From: an uncultured Eggerthellaceae bacterium
GTDB taxonomy: Bacteria > Actinomycetota > Coriobacteriia > Coriobacteriales > Eggerthellaceae
NCBI GenBank assembly: GCA_946631805.1
Contig: CAMPAJ010000031.1
Coordinates: 1 to 11,215, forward strand
Direction of reading: 5' to 3'
Length of the DNA stretch: 11,215 nt
Below are positions 1-6,911 of the stretch, piece after piece. A program made the translations under genes and the position numbers. The notes beneath the pieces were generated by a model. That model was not told where the DNA came from and searched no databases. It saw only the letters and a list, made by a program, of their open reading frames with translations. The stretch's first letter is position 1; every line of letters begins with the position of its first letter.

Positions 1-896
1 GTTGGGATCGGTGTCGGCTGCGCGACATTGACGCGCCCGCGCTCAAACGTTGGCAGAACGAGCTTGTTTCGGGGTACTCGCCCGCGTATGCGCGTCTCGT
101 CTACGGGTATTTCGCTATGGTTCTGGACATGGCGGTTAAAATCGGGCTGTTGCAGCGCAACCCCGCCCGCACTGTCGGCAACGTCCCGAAAGCCCGCAGG
201 GAAGTCGATTTTTGGACGCGTGACGAGTTCGAGCGGGTGGCGGCTACGTTCGACACGTCCGACTATTACGGTCTTTTCGGCTTCACGTGCCTTTGGTTGC
301 TCTATATGACGGGGCTTCGGCTGGGCGAAGCCCAAGCCCTGCGTTGGTCGGCTATCGACTTCGGCGCGGGTGCGGGTACCCTGTCGGTGGGCTGCTCGAT
401 GTACTACCGCAACGCCCGTGAGTGGAAGATTACGCCACCTAAGACCAAGGCGGGCAAGCGCGTTATAGCGCTCGATTCGCTCACGCTGGAATATCTCGAA
501 CGTTGGCATGACGTGCAGCGGCGCAACGTCTCTACCGAGTTCGTCCTGTCTTGGGGCGGTGACCCGCTCACCAAGCACACCGTCAAGCATATTATCGAGC
601 GCCATGCGCCTATGGCTGGCGTTCACCGTATCCGCGTCCATGCCCTGCGGCACTCTCACGCCGCCCTATTGATTGCTTTAGGCGAAAATGCCTTGGCTAT
701 CCGCGATAGGCTGGGTCATGAGGATATTAAGACCACTTTGGGCACCTATGGGCATTTATATGCCGATGCTGACAAGGGCGTTGCCGCCCGTCTCGATGCC
801 GCTTTCTCGGCATCCTCGGGCGGGCAACCGCTGGGCAACCCTTCCAGTCCGAGCGACCCGCCCGAACCCGAGGGAAACGGCACCGATAGCGCCTAA
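1..896 (+). CDS. Tyrosine recombinase / phage-type integrase, 5' end cut by window
   Basis: The reading frame is open from base 3 to TAA at 894-896, giving 297 visible codons. The gene starts left of the window. An internal ATG at 117 would remove the core-binding domain, so I do not take it as the start. Bases 3 to about 190 encode the end of the SAM-like core-binding domain (helical, ending LLQRNPA, typical of phage integrases). The catalytic domain follows. Counting from Met at 117, I see Arg68 in TGLRLGE, a candidate beta-hairpin Lys at 109/111, the HALRHSH box (His175, Arg178), His201 in LGHEDIKTT and nucleophile Tyr211 in GTYGHL, so the catalytic set looks complete. A Gly/Pro/Ser-rich tail ends the protein. 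It should integrate or excise a mobile element by strand exchange. Its target site is not identifiable here, though the structured spacer just downstream is a candidate attachment region. Confidence 0.93.
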   Translation, partial: WDRCRLRDIDAPALKRWQNELVSGYSPAYARLVYGYFAMVLDMAVKIGLLQRNPARTVGNVPKARREVDFWTRDEFERVAATFDTSDYYGLFGFTCLWLLYMTGLRLGEAQALRWSAIDFGAGAGTLSVGCSMYYRNAREWKITPPKTKAGKRVIALDSLTLEYLERWHDVQRRNVSTEFVLSWGGDPLTKHTVKHIIERHAPMAGVHRIRVHALRHSHAALLIALGENALAIRDRLGHEDIKTTLGTYGHLYADADKGVAARLDAAFSASSGGQPLGNPSSPSDPPEPEGNGTDSA

Positions 897-918
897 AATC
901 GCAGGTCGGGCGCTATCG
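884..918 (+). terminator. Inverted repeat across the integrase stop codon, possible terminator
   Basis: CGATAGCGCC (884-893) and GGCGCTATCG (909-918) are a perfect 10-base inverted repeat around a 15-base loop that contains the integrase stop codon. The stem is GC-rich and sits exactly at the gene end. The following bases (AACCGTGTTTCGTT) hold only a weak T-rich tract, so intrinsic termination is plausible but not certain. A recombinase binding site is the alternative. Confidence 0.45.
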
Positions 919-950
919 AACCGTGTTTCGTTATGGAGTGGGAATAGGAA

Positions 951-999
951 ATTTGGCAGTTATGGGGGTATAAATAGCCAAATATGATAAAAATACCCC
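951..999. repeat. Two interleaved 7-base inverted repeats in the spacer after the integrase
   Basis: ATTTGGC (951-957) pairs with GCCAAAT (977-983), and GGGGTAT (965-971) pairs with ATACCCC (993-999). The two repeats interlock: the first arm of the second lies in the loop of the first, a pseudoknot-like topology in RNA or two overlapping protein sites in DNA. The tract is AT-rich relative to its flanks. Position just downstream of an integrase gene makes integrase/attachment-site function possible, and an operator for the ATPase gene is the other option. No function is shown by the sequence. Confidence 0.4.
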
Positions 1000-1014
1000 G
1001 ATAAACGCGATATT

Positions 1015-1023
1015 TGCTATACT
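1015..1023 (+). promoter_or_regulatory. Extended -10 promoter for the ATPase gene
   Basis: TGCTATACT matches the extended -10 form TGnTATAAT with one mismatch. No good -35 lies 17 bases upstream, which extended -10 promoters can tolerate. Transcription would begin near 1030, leaving a leader of only about 20 bases before the ATG at 1051. Confidence 0.5.
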
Positions 1024-1053
1024 GGCCTCAGTCGGAAGATTGGGGCCAGTATG
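1018..1053 (+). promoter_or_regulatory. 16-bp hairpin with GGAA loop enclosing the ATPase start codon
   Basis: Bases 1018-1033 pair without a bulge with 1038-1053: 13 Watson-Crick pairs and three G-T (G-U in RNA) pairs, closed by a GGAA (GNRA-type) tetraloop at 1034-1037. The ATG at 1051-1053 is the foot of the stem, and the only purine-rich ribosome-binding candidate (GGGG, 1042-1045) lies inside it. The hairpin also overlaps the extended -10. As RNA it would hide the start site on transcripts coming from upstream. A transcript starting near 1030 would lack most of the left arm. As DNA it could be an operator. Confidence 0.6.
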
Positions 1054-2319
1054 CGTCTGTTCGAGCGCGAGGACTACCTCGAGAAGACCCGTGGGTTCTA
1101 TCACGACGACGGCGTGATCAAGGTGCTCACCGGCGTGCGTCGGTGCGGCAAGTCGTGCCTCATGCAGACCATCGCCGAGGAGCTTAAGGCGACGGGGATC
1201 CAAGAGGACCACATCATCTACCTCGACCTCGACCGGTACGGTTTTCGCTCGGTGAAGACGCCGGACCAGCTCGAGGCGCTGATCGAGCCCGCGCTCAAGA
1301 TCAGCGGCATGAAGTATCTCTTCATCGACGAGGTTCAGAACGTCGAGGGGTTCGAGGAGGTCGTGAACGAGTTCCGCGCCGAGGGCGGGTTCTCCATCTT
1401 CATCACCGGCTCGAACTCCTACCTGCTCTCCGGCGAGCTGGCCACCAAGCTGACGGGGCGCTACGTGGAGTTCGAGGTGCAGACGCTCAGCTTCAAGGAG
1501 TACCGCGAGATGAAGCGCTTCCTCGGACAGGCGGTCGACCCCAACCCCGTGGCCGAGCTCGACCGCTACATCCTCGAGGGCGGCTTCCCCAAGGCGCTCG
1601 ACTACCCCAAGATGGCGGACAAGCGCGCCTACGTGGGCTCCGTCATAAAGGAGATCTTCGAGAAGGACATCCGCCGGCGCGTGAAGGTGAAGAACGTCTC
1701 GGTTTTCAACCAGGTGCGCGACTACGTGATCAACAACTTCGGCGCGACGACCTCGCTCACGAACATCCTCTCGGACCTGCAGCGGCAGGGCGTGCGCATC
1801 AAGCGCGAGACGCTCAACCGCTACCTCCAGATACTCGAGGACGCCAAGATTATCAGCAGGTGCACACGCTTCGACATGAAGTCGCGCAAGTCGCTCCAGG
1901 GCGAGCAGAAGTACTACCTCGCCGACCTGAGCTTCTACTTCGCCCTCAACACCGACAACCGCATCAACTACGGGCCCGTGCTCGAGAACATCGTATGCAA
2001 CTACGCCCGGAGCCTAGGCTACGAGGTGAGTGTGGGCCGCATCGGTAAGCTCGAGTGCGACTTCGTCATGCGCTCTCCGGAGATGGAGTACGCCTACGTG
2101 CAGGTAGCGATGACCATCATGAATGATCGGAAGACCGAGGACCGCGAGTACCGCCCTCTCGAGCAGATACGGGACAACTGGCCGAAGTTCGTCATCACGC
2201 GCGGAGACCCCATCCAGCACCGTGGCGGCATCGTGCACGAGAACGTGACGGAGCTGGTCGGGGAGGGGCGGATGCTCGGGCTGGCGCGGGCGAGCGCCTT
2301 GTCGGAGACGGACTGCTAG
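1051..2319 (+). CDS. AAA_14-type ATPase with C-terminal DUF4143 domain
   Basis: This 422-residue protein has the length and order of the widespread prokaryotic AAA_14-DUF4143 family. Walker A is GVRRCGKS (28-35), Walker B is YLFIDEVQN (89-97; Asp93, Glu94), and FITGSNS (117-123) is a sensor-1-like strand. GGFP (177-180) and the helical part after it belong to the family's middle region, and a winged-helix-like segment follows at about 215-275. The C-terminal third carries LENIV (311-315), GKLECDFV (332-339) and YVQVAM (349-354). These match a degenerate PD-(D/E)XK fold in which the usual E-x-K is replaced by Q-V. It probably hydrolyses ATP in the cytoplasm, but the biological role of the family is not established. 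The ATG at 1051 fits the family start, and an in-frame stop at 988 rules out a long extension. It is strongly GC-biased (spot count about 68% in one line), appears intact, and is not obviously operonic with its neighbours. Confidence 0.88.
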   Translation: MRLFEREDYLEKTRGFYHDDGVIKVLTGVRRCGKSCLMQTIAEELKATGIQEDHIIYLDLDRYGFRSVKTPDQLEALIEPALKISGMKYLFIDEVQNVEGFEEVVNEFRAEGGFSIFITGSNSYLLSGELATKLTGRYVEFEVQTLSFKEYREMKRFLGQAVDPNPVAELDRYILEGGFPKALDYPKMADKRAYVGSVIKEIFEKDIRRRVKVKNVSVFNQVRDYVINNFGATTSLTNILSDLQRQGVRIKRETLNRYLQILEDAKIISRCTRFDMKSRKSLQGEQKYYLADLSFYFALNTDNRINYGPVLENIVCNYARSLGYEVSVGRIGKLECDFVMRSPEMEYAYVQVAMTIMNDRKTEDREYRPLEQIRDNWPKFVITRGDPIQHRGGIVHENVTELVGEGRMLGLARASALSETDC

Positions 2320-2338
2320 GGTGCTGCTCCTACTTGTC

Positions 2339-2372
2339 CTGCCACACTCTGTCCGGGGGTAGAGTGTGGCGG
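2339..2372. terminator. Strong hairpin after the ATPase gene, terminator-like without T-tract
   Basis: GCCACACTCT (2341-2350) and AGAGTGTGGC (2361-2370) are perfect 10-base complements around a 10-base loop. They extend to 12 pairs with a G-T and a C-G pair at the foot. The hairpin begins 20 bases after the ATPase stop, where a terminator is expected. It is followed by GGAGTTTCTGG, which is not a proper T-run, so it may act in mRNA 3'-end stability or factor-dependent termination. Confidence 0.5.
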
Positions 2373-2390
2373 AGTTTCTGGATGCCGAAA

Positions 2391-2428
2391 GAAAAACGCG
2401 GTCGAAGGCGCAGGCGCCCGCGACCGCC
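2391..2428 (-). terminator. Leftward-facing intrinsic terminator without a partner gene
   Basis: GCGGTCG (2398-2404) pairs with CGACCGC (2421-2427), with an inner GGCG/CGCC stem (2407-2410 with 2415-2418) and a CAGG loop. On the - strand the stem is followed by GTTTTTCTTTC, the classic intrinsic terminator layout. On the + strand there is no T-run. No leftward gene lies to the right, so it may be a remnant of a removed or displaced gene. A short AAAAGC/GCTTTT repeat (2429-2445) adjoins it. Confidence 0.5.
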
Positions 2429-2480
2429 AAAAGCCCCTAGCTTTTCACAATGAGATAACCCTATCACACCGACGCTTTCG

Positions 2481-2512
2481 TTGCAGAAACGCGACAATTA
2501 TGAGTATACAAT
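2481..2512 (+). promoter_or_regulatory. Predicted promoter of the toxin-antitoxin operon
   Basis: TTGCAG (2481-2486) and TATACA (2505-2510) are spaced 18 bases apart, a reasonable sigma-70-type pair in a locally AT-rich stretch. The GTATAC palindrome (2504-2509) overlaps the -10, as expected if the RelB-type antitoxin represses its own promoter. A good Shine-Dalgarno, GGAGG (2539-2543), lies 5 bases before the antitoxin ATG. Confidence 0.5.
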
Positions 2513-2548
2513 ATCAGACAAAGTAAGATCATGTAGTCGGAGGTCGTC

Positions 2549-2833
2549 ATGGCTATCGCAGCTACCACCGAGTCCATCTCAGCCAAGCTCCGCAAGGACG
2601 AGAAGGACCGCTTCTCCGCCATCTGCGACGAGATCGGCACCTCGCCGAGCAACGCCATCCGCATGTTCGTCTCCGCGTTCAACCGCCGGGGCGGCTTCCC
2701 GTTCGACCCGTCGAACCCCTACGGGTTCAGTCCCGAGACGCTTGCCGCCATGGACGACGCGGCGACGGGCAGGAACCTCTCCGGCCCCTACCGCACCGTC
2801 AAGGAGGCCATGGCCGCACTCGACGAGGAGTAG
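2549..2833 (+). CDS. RelB/DinJ-family antitoxin
   Basis: This 94-residue protein is typical in size for RelB/DinJ antitoxins. Residues about 8-50 form a ribbon-helix-helix DNA-binding unit: beta strand ESISAKL, then helices KDEKDRFSAICDEIG and SPSNAIRMFVSAFNRR. GGFPFD (48-53) is the conserved RelB/DinJ turn after the second helix. The remaining 40 residues should wrap the toxin. It is expected to neutralise the downstream YafQ-type toxin and to repress the operon alone and with the toxin. The ATG follows GGAGG with a 5-base spacer, and the gene ends 3 bases before the toxin ATG, so the two are translationally coupled. The family call is solid; the exact operator is not resolved. Confidence 0.92.
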   Translation: MAIAATTESISAKLRKDEKDRFSAICDEIGTSPSNAIRMFVSAFNRRGGFPFDPSNPYGFSPETLAAMDDAATGRNLSGPYRTVKEAMAALDEE

Positions 2834-2836
2834 GCC

Positions 2837-3106
2837 ATGATGGAGCTGAGGTTCACGGCGAAGTTCAAGAGGGGCTACGAGCGTGCCAAGAAGCGGGGCA
2901 AGGACATCTCCAAGCTCGAGTTGACCCTCGAAGCGCTCGTGCGCGGGGAGGCCCTGCCCGAGGCCATGCGCGACCGCTCGCTGGGCGGGACGTACCGCGG
3001 GCACCGGGAGTGCCACATCGAGCCTGACTGGCTGCTCATCTACCGCATCGACGAGGACGGGCTCGTCCTCGTCGCTACACGTACGGGGAACCAAGCGAGC
3101 TACTAG
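2837..3106 (+). CDS. YafQ-family mRNA interferase toxin with altered active site
   Basis: This 89-residue protein has the YafQ branch signature of the RelE superfamily: AKFKRGYERAKKRGKD near the N-terminus, then RGHRECHIEPDW and LLIYRI. Such toxins cleave mRNA in the ribosomal A site. Against E. coli YafQ as I remember it, His63, Asp67 and Trp68 are kept (His60, Asp64, Trp65). His50 is replaced by Arg47 (RDRSL instead of KDHPL), His87 by Gln86 (TGNQ instead of TGTH), and the chain stops before the Phe91 position. It may therefore be weakened, or use another catalytic arrangement. The ribosome-binding site GAGGAG (2825-2830) lies within the end of the antitoxin gene, 6 bases before the ATG. 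ATG codons at 2837 and 2840 are both usable. Confidence 0.9.
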   Translation: MMELRFTAKFKRGYERAKKRGKDISKLELTLEALVRGEALPEAMRDRSLGGTYRGHRECHIEPDWLLIYRIDEDGLVLVATRTGNQASY

Positions 3107-3150
3107 GGCTGTAAGGCATTCAAATTTGCACAGTGAAGAAGAAGGGCACA

Positions 3151-6100
3151 ATGTCTCGATTAACTCAAGTTGAAAGAGAGCTAGGACAACTAGACGGAGG
3201 CTCTTTTCAAAAGCTTGCCGAGGCGTATATGTATCGCAAGCTTCATCTAAAGTCGATTGTAACGCTTGGATCGCAGCCTGGGACCAATAAGCCGACGAAG
3301 GGTATTCCAGATGCCCATAGCCTGACCGATAATGAAGCTATTCTTATTCCGTTTACTACTGCCCAGTGTCATTCGTTTAAAAAGCTCAAACGCGATATCG
3401 AGGAATGCGCCTCCACTCAAATACCTGATAGATATAGTAGAAGAATCATTTGCTGCCATCTTATGTGGAGGCTGACTCCAGAGCAGGAAGGTGAGCTCCT
3501 GGAGCTCGATTCTCGAATCGAGCTTATTGGACCCAAGACCATTGCCATGGACTTGGCTAACGAATATCACGATCTTGCGGCGGATTTTCTTCATATACGA
3601 ATGGGAGTAGGGACGCTTGTCACTGTAAACGAGTGGATTGAGAATGAGGGGCGGAAGATCTTCGCTACTCCGCAATCTGGACCTTTGCGTCATAGGGCTG
3701 GGGAGCTAAATGAGCTCGAAAAGAAGCTTGACCAAGTGCAGATCCTTGTTCTAAAGGGTTCATCGGGAAGCGGAAAGACGAGGCTTGCGCTCGAAGCCGT
3801 AAAGCGCTACGCAGATGGCAAACAAATTGAGTCATACGTTTTGTCTCAGACGCGGATTCCTGGTGTCGCAGAGGATATCAATGCATTTCTATCAGAGGGG
3901 GATGCTGCGCTTCTGATTGATGATGCTCAGCAGTCTGAGGGGCTTGATGCGGTTCTCGAGGCGGTCGTAAGAAACCCCGGTCTTCGGGTGATCCTCACGG
4001 TGAGGGACTACGCCTATGAGCAGCTGATGCACGGCGTTCGGCGCTCGGTGAAGAGCGAGACTTACTCGCTTGAGCGGCTGGAAGATGCAGCTGTAAGGGC
4101 GTTGCTGCAGGAAGACTATGAAATTACCAACCCTTTGTTTCTCGATAAGATCGAAAAGATTGCTCAAGGCAACTTAAGGATTGCGATAATGGCGGCGCTG
4201 TGCGCTAAACGTGAGGGCTATTCCGGCATTGAGAGCGCCTATGGAATTATGGATGTCTTCTACAACGAGCTCGTAAGCGGGCTTGAAGCGGGTGATCTCA
4301 CCCTCCTGTCGTATCTGAGCGTGTACGCCCCGTGTGATTTGAAAGAGGGGGATCCGACTTACGACGGCTTGCTGTCGGAGGGCGTATCTCGCTCTTCAAT
4401 GGAGCGCAGGGCGAGAAAGCTTCACGACCGCAACATTCTCGATTTGCTTGAGGGTTCCGACGGAACCATCGCGGTCAAATTCGAGCAGCTGAACCTACAG
4501 GATTACTGCGTCTACAAAGCTATTTTCGAAGAGCACATCATCGGCCTCCGCAACTTCATCGAGAGGTTCGTTGCTCGGGACAGGCAGAGGGTCGTCAGGG
4601 TTCTCAACATCCTCATTTCCGTGTTTGGTGACGATACGACGCTTTCACGTATCAAATCTGACTGCTCAAAGGTATGGGAGGCTTCTAGGTCGAAGTCAGA
4701 TGATGAGCGACGCGAGATCATGGATGTGCTTCATCCGCTCATTCCGGACGAGGCCTATCGCTTTGCGATCGATGAAGTCGATGGAGCGGTCGCTTCTCCA
4801 GTTCCCCTGTCCGAGCGAGTGGATTATGAGAGGCAAATGGTCGGTGCGGTTCCGGTAAGCTTGGCTATCTTGTGCGAACTGCGGGATCTTGAGCGCTATC
4901 CCGATGCGCTTCCTACTCTGCTCGCTGCTGTCAAGAAGGGTTGTTTTGCGCTAGGGGACTATCGATCGGCTATTGAGGGGCCGTTGGCAATAACGGCACG
5001 ATCCGTCGCGAGCGGATTCAAATACGAGCGTGCCCTTATCCATGCGATTGATCAGATGGTTGACCATGAGCCTGACGCTCGAAATCTGCAATTCTTCGGG
5101 ATGAAGCTGTGCGAGCAGTATCTTGCTTTCGCACACACGTCGCATGAGGTTGAAGACGGTGGATCGATTCGCTACATAACAATCAGGATGCCGGAATCGG
5201 AGGCTGCCCTCGAGCTTAGAGCCGACGCGATAGCGTTCCTCTGTGGTCTGCTTTGCTCTCCGGATTATCGAGCCAAGGCAGCTAGGACCCTTACTCCCCA
5301 TGTTGGCATATCTGATAAAACGACAGTTGAGGAGGGCATTCGGGTCTTTATAAAAGGTGCTATTCAAGCGTTCGCGTCGGCGATTCCGGCGGGGTACGCA
5401 CCGGCTACGAAGGACGAATGCGAGCTCCTTTATCATTGTGCTCTTGCTTGTAAGGCGCTTTCGTTGCCGGAGTATGAAAAAGTGTCTGCGCTTTTGCCCG
5501 AAGCATATTTCGATCGCGAGAAGCTGATGGAAAGCTTTGGACCCGATGAAGAAGAGATAGTCTCTGCCACTGAAGGATGGGATGCCCAACGCTATGAAAA
5601 CGCTCTTAGCATGAACCGGGAGATATGGGAGCGCGGAGAGCTTAGCCCGTATGATGCAGGTTCCTTTATCGACAGGGTGTTTATGGCTTTGTTGGCAAGG
5701 AATGATTCCACCGTCAATTTAAAAGAGATGTTTGAGTTTGTCTGTGACCTTCATGACGGCGATCAGGAGATGATGCTTGGACCAAGAATCGTGGAAAAGT
5801 TGGCTGAGAAGATGGGCTGGCGATCGTTGCTCGAGCAGGTACAGGCCCATGGACTTTCTGCTCTAATCAATGTGAGCTTCGAGGTTGCGCCCGCAGAGAT
5901 TTTGACGGCTCACGATTTAGATTTTGTTATCGATACGGCGATATCCGGACATGTGTTGATGCATATCGATGACGTTATGGGTATCGATCGAAAATCTGCT
6001 GGATTTGCAAGGAGATATTGCGAGGCGGCAGAGAATTGGCTAATCAATAAGCCGGAGCATGCCCATCGTTTCTTTTTGCCTCTTTCGAATTCAGATGATC

Positions 6101-6819
6101 CGACTGAAGCGCTGGATGCCTGTTTCGGAGAGTGCCCAAGCAGGTTGCAAAGGATCTATGAGGCAAATATTCTAGACAATCATTTCGATTTTTTTGGTGT
6201 GCTGTTTAGATACCTTGACGAAAAGGGTTCCGATCCGATTGACTGCTTGTTTCGACGTCTCGAGTCGGTCAATGGCTATGATGACCACCGCAAGATTATC
6301 CGCCGCATGGGACAGGTTTCCTGCTTGGATAATCCGGAAAAGAGGATGTGCGAGATAGTTCACCGCCTTGTTTCTTGCAGCAAGCTTCCAGATCACGATG
6401 TCGCTAGCTTACTGACGTATAATTCCTATCTTTCCAAGGATTTTGATGTCTTGGATTTTATTGCCGGAGAGCTGGAACACGGATTAGAGGAAGAAACCAT
6501 ACCAGGATATTATTCCATTGTTCTTGCAGATATTCCGTTTAGGGATCGCGCGAAAACCTACGTTGACCTGCTGTGCAAGGATCTGGAGGGCAGGTTTTTC
6601 GGGGTTCTTCCATTTGGCTCCTCTTCTTACGTTGGTTCAGGGGAAGAGGGCTTTGCTTCTGCATATCGCCAGGAAATAGAGATAATAAAAACAATATCGA
6701 AATCTTTGCCAGAGGACGGCCGCTATAGCTATCACAGAAAGAGATTGGATGAAATTGTCCGTGCGAAGGAAATAGAGGTTGAGCGAGAAAGATGGCGAAG
6801 CTTTCATGAATCGGTTTAG
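3151..6819 (+). CDS. Large STAND-type NTPase (nSTAND3-like) with N-terminal PD-(D/E)XK-like segment; candidate anti-phage sensor
   Basis: I choose the ATG at 3151 (1222 residues), preceded by GAAGGG. A GTG at 3133 in the same frame would add six residues but has no ribosome-binding site. Residue numbers are from the ATG. Residues about 10-80 resemble the restriction-endonuclease-like head seen on nSTAND proteins: GGSFQKLAEAY, then KGIPD and ILIPFTTAQ. The P-loop is GSSGSGKT (203-210), Walker B ALLIDDAQQ (253-261), the sensor-like strand VILTVRD (280-286), and GNLRIA (340-345) takes the STAND GxP-like position. The rest is long and helical, without recognisable enzyme motifs, as expected for a ligand-sensing C-terminus. 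It ends in a charged helix (about 1196-1216). Related STAND proteins (Avs/AVAST) sense phage proteins, oligomerise and activate the N-terminal effector; that role here is inference. GC is visibly lower (spot lines 40-55%) than its neighbours, which suggests transfer. It is 44 bases behind the toxin gene and possibly cotranscribed with it. Confidence 0.75.
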   Translation: MSRLTQVERELGQLDGGSFQKLAEAYMYRKLHLKSIVTLGSQPGTNKPTKGIPDAHSLTDNEAILIPFTTAQCHSFKKLKRDIEECASTQIPDRYSRRIICCHLMWRLTPEQEGELLELDSRIELIGPKTIAMDLANEYHDLAADFLHIRMGVGTLVTVNEWIENEGRKIFATPQSGPLRHRAGELNELEKKLDQVQILVLKGSSGSGKTRLALEAVKRYADGKQIESYVLSQTRIPGVAEDINAFLSEGDAALLIDDAQQSEGLDAVLEAVVRNPGLRVILTVRDYAYEQLMHGVRRSVKSETYSLERLEDAAVRALLQEDYEITNPLFLDKIEKIAQGNLRIAIMAALCAKREGYSGIESAYGIMDVFYNELVSGLEAGDLTLLSYLSVYAPCDLKEGDPTYDGLLSEGVSRSSMERRARKLHDRNILDLLEGSDGTIAVKFEQLNLQDYCVYKAIFEEHIIGLRNFIERFVARDRQRVVRVLNILISVFGDDTTLSRIKSDCSKVWEASRSKSDDERREIMDVLHPLIPDEAYRFAIDEVDGAVASPVPLSERVDYERQMVGAVPVSLAILCELRDLERYPDALPTLLAAVKKGCFALGDYRSAIEGPLAITARSVASGFKYERALIHAIDQMVDHEPDARNLQFFGMKLCEQYLAFAHTSHEVEDGGSIRYITIRMPESEAALELRADAIAFLCGLLCSPDYRAKAARTLTPHVGISDKTTVEEGIRVFIKGAIQAFASAIPAGYAPATKDECELLYHCALACKALSLPEYEKVSALLPEAYFDREKLMESFGPDEEEIVSATEGWDAQRYENALSMNREIWERGELSPYDAGSFIDRVFMALLARNDSTVNLKEMFEFVCDLHDGDQEMMLGPRIVEKLAEKMGWRSLLEQVQAHGLSALINVSFEVAPAEILTAHDLDFVIDTAISGHVLMHIDDVMGIDRKSAGFARRYCEAAENWLINKPEHAHRFFLPLSNSDDPTEALDACFGECPSRLQRIYEANILDNHFDFFGVLFRYLDEKGSDPIDCLFRRLESVNGYDDHRKIIRRMGQVSCLDNPEKRMCEIVHRLVSCSKLPDHDVASLLTYNSYLSKDFDVLDFIAGELEHGLEEETIPGYYSIVLADIPFRDRAKTYVDLLCKDLEGRFFGVLPFGSSSYVGSGEEGFASAYRQEIEIIKTISKSLPEDGRYSYHRKRLDEIVRAKEIEVERERWRSFHESV

Positions 6820-6911
6820 TGAGTTTCAATGTCAAGCATGATGATGGGCGCAAGCTCACACACTAATCAGAAGCTGTCTACATAATACCGCTTTGGGTAG
6901 TTCTCAGACGT

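Noticed and set aside
1051..2319. Transposase for the palindromes nearby
   Set aside because: The protein has clear Walker A/B and DUF4143 features and no transposase catalytic motif.
3133..3150. GTG at 3133 as the STAND gene start
   Set aside because: No Shine-Dalgarno precedes it, while the ATG at 3151 follows GAAGGG. The six extra Lys-rich residues are not needed by the domain.
2579..3151. Long open frame on the - strand opposite the toxin-antitoxin genes
   Set aside because: It is the mirror of two well-supported genes in GC-rich sequence. Its translation is rich in Val, Ala, Arg and Leu with no domain.
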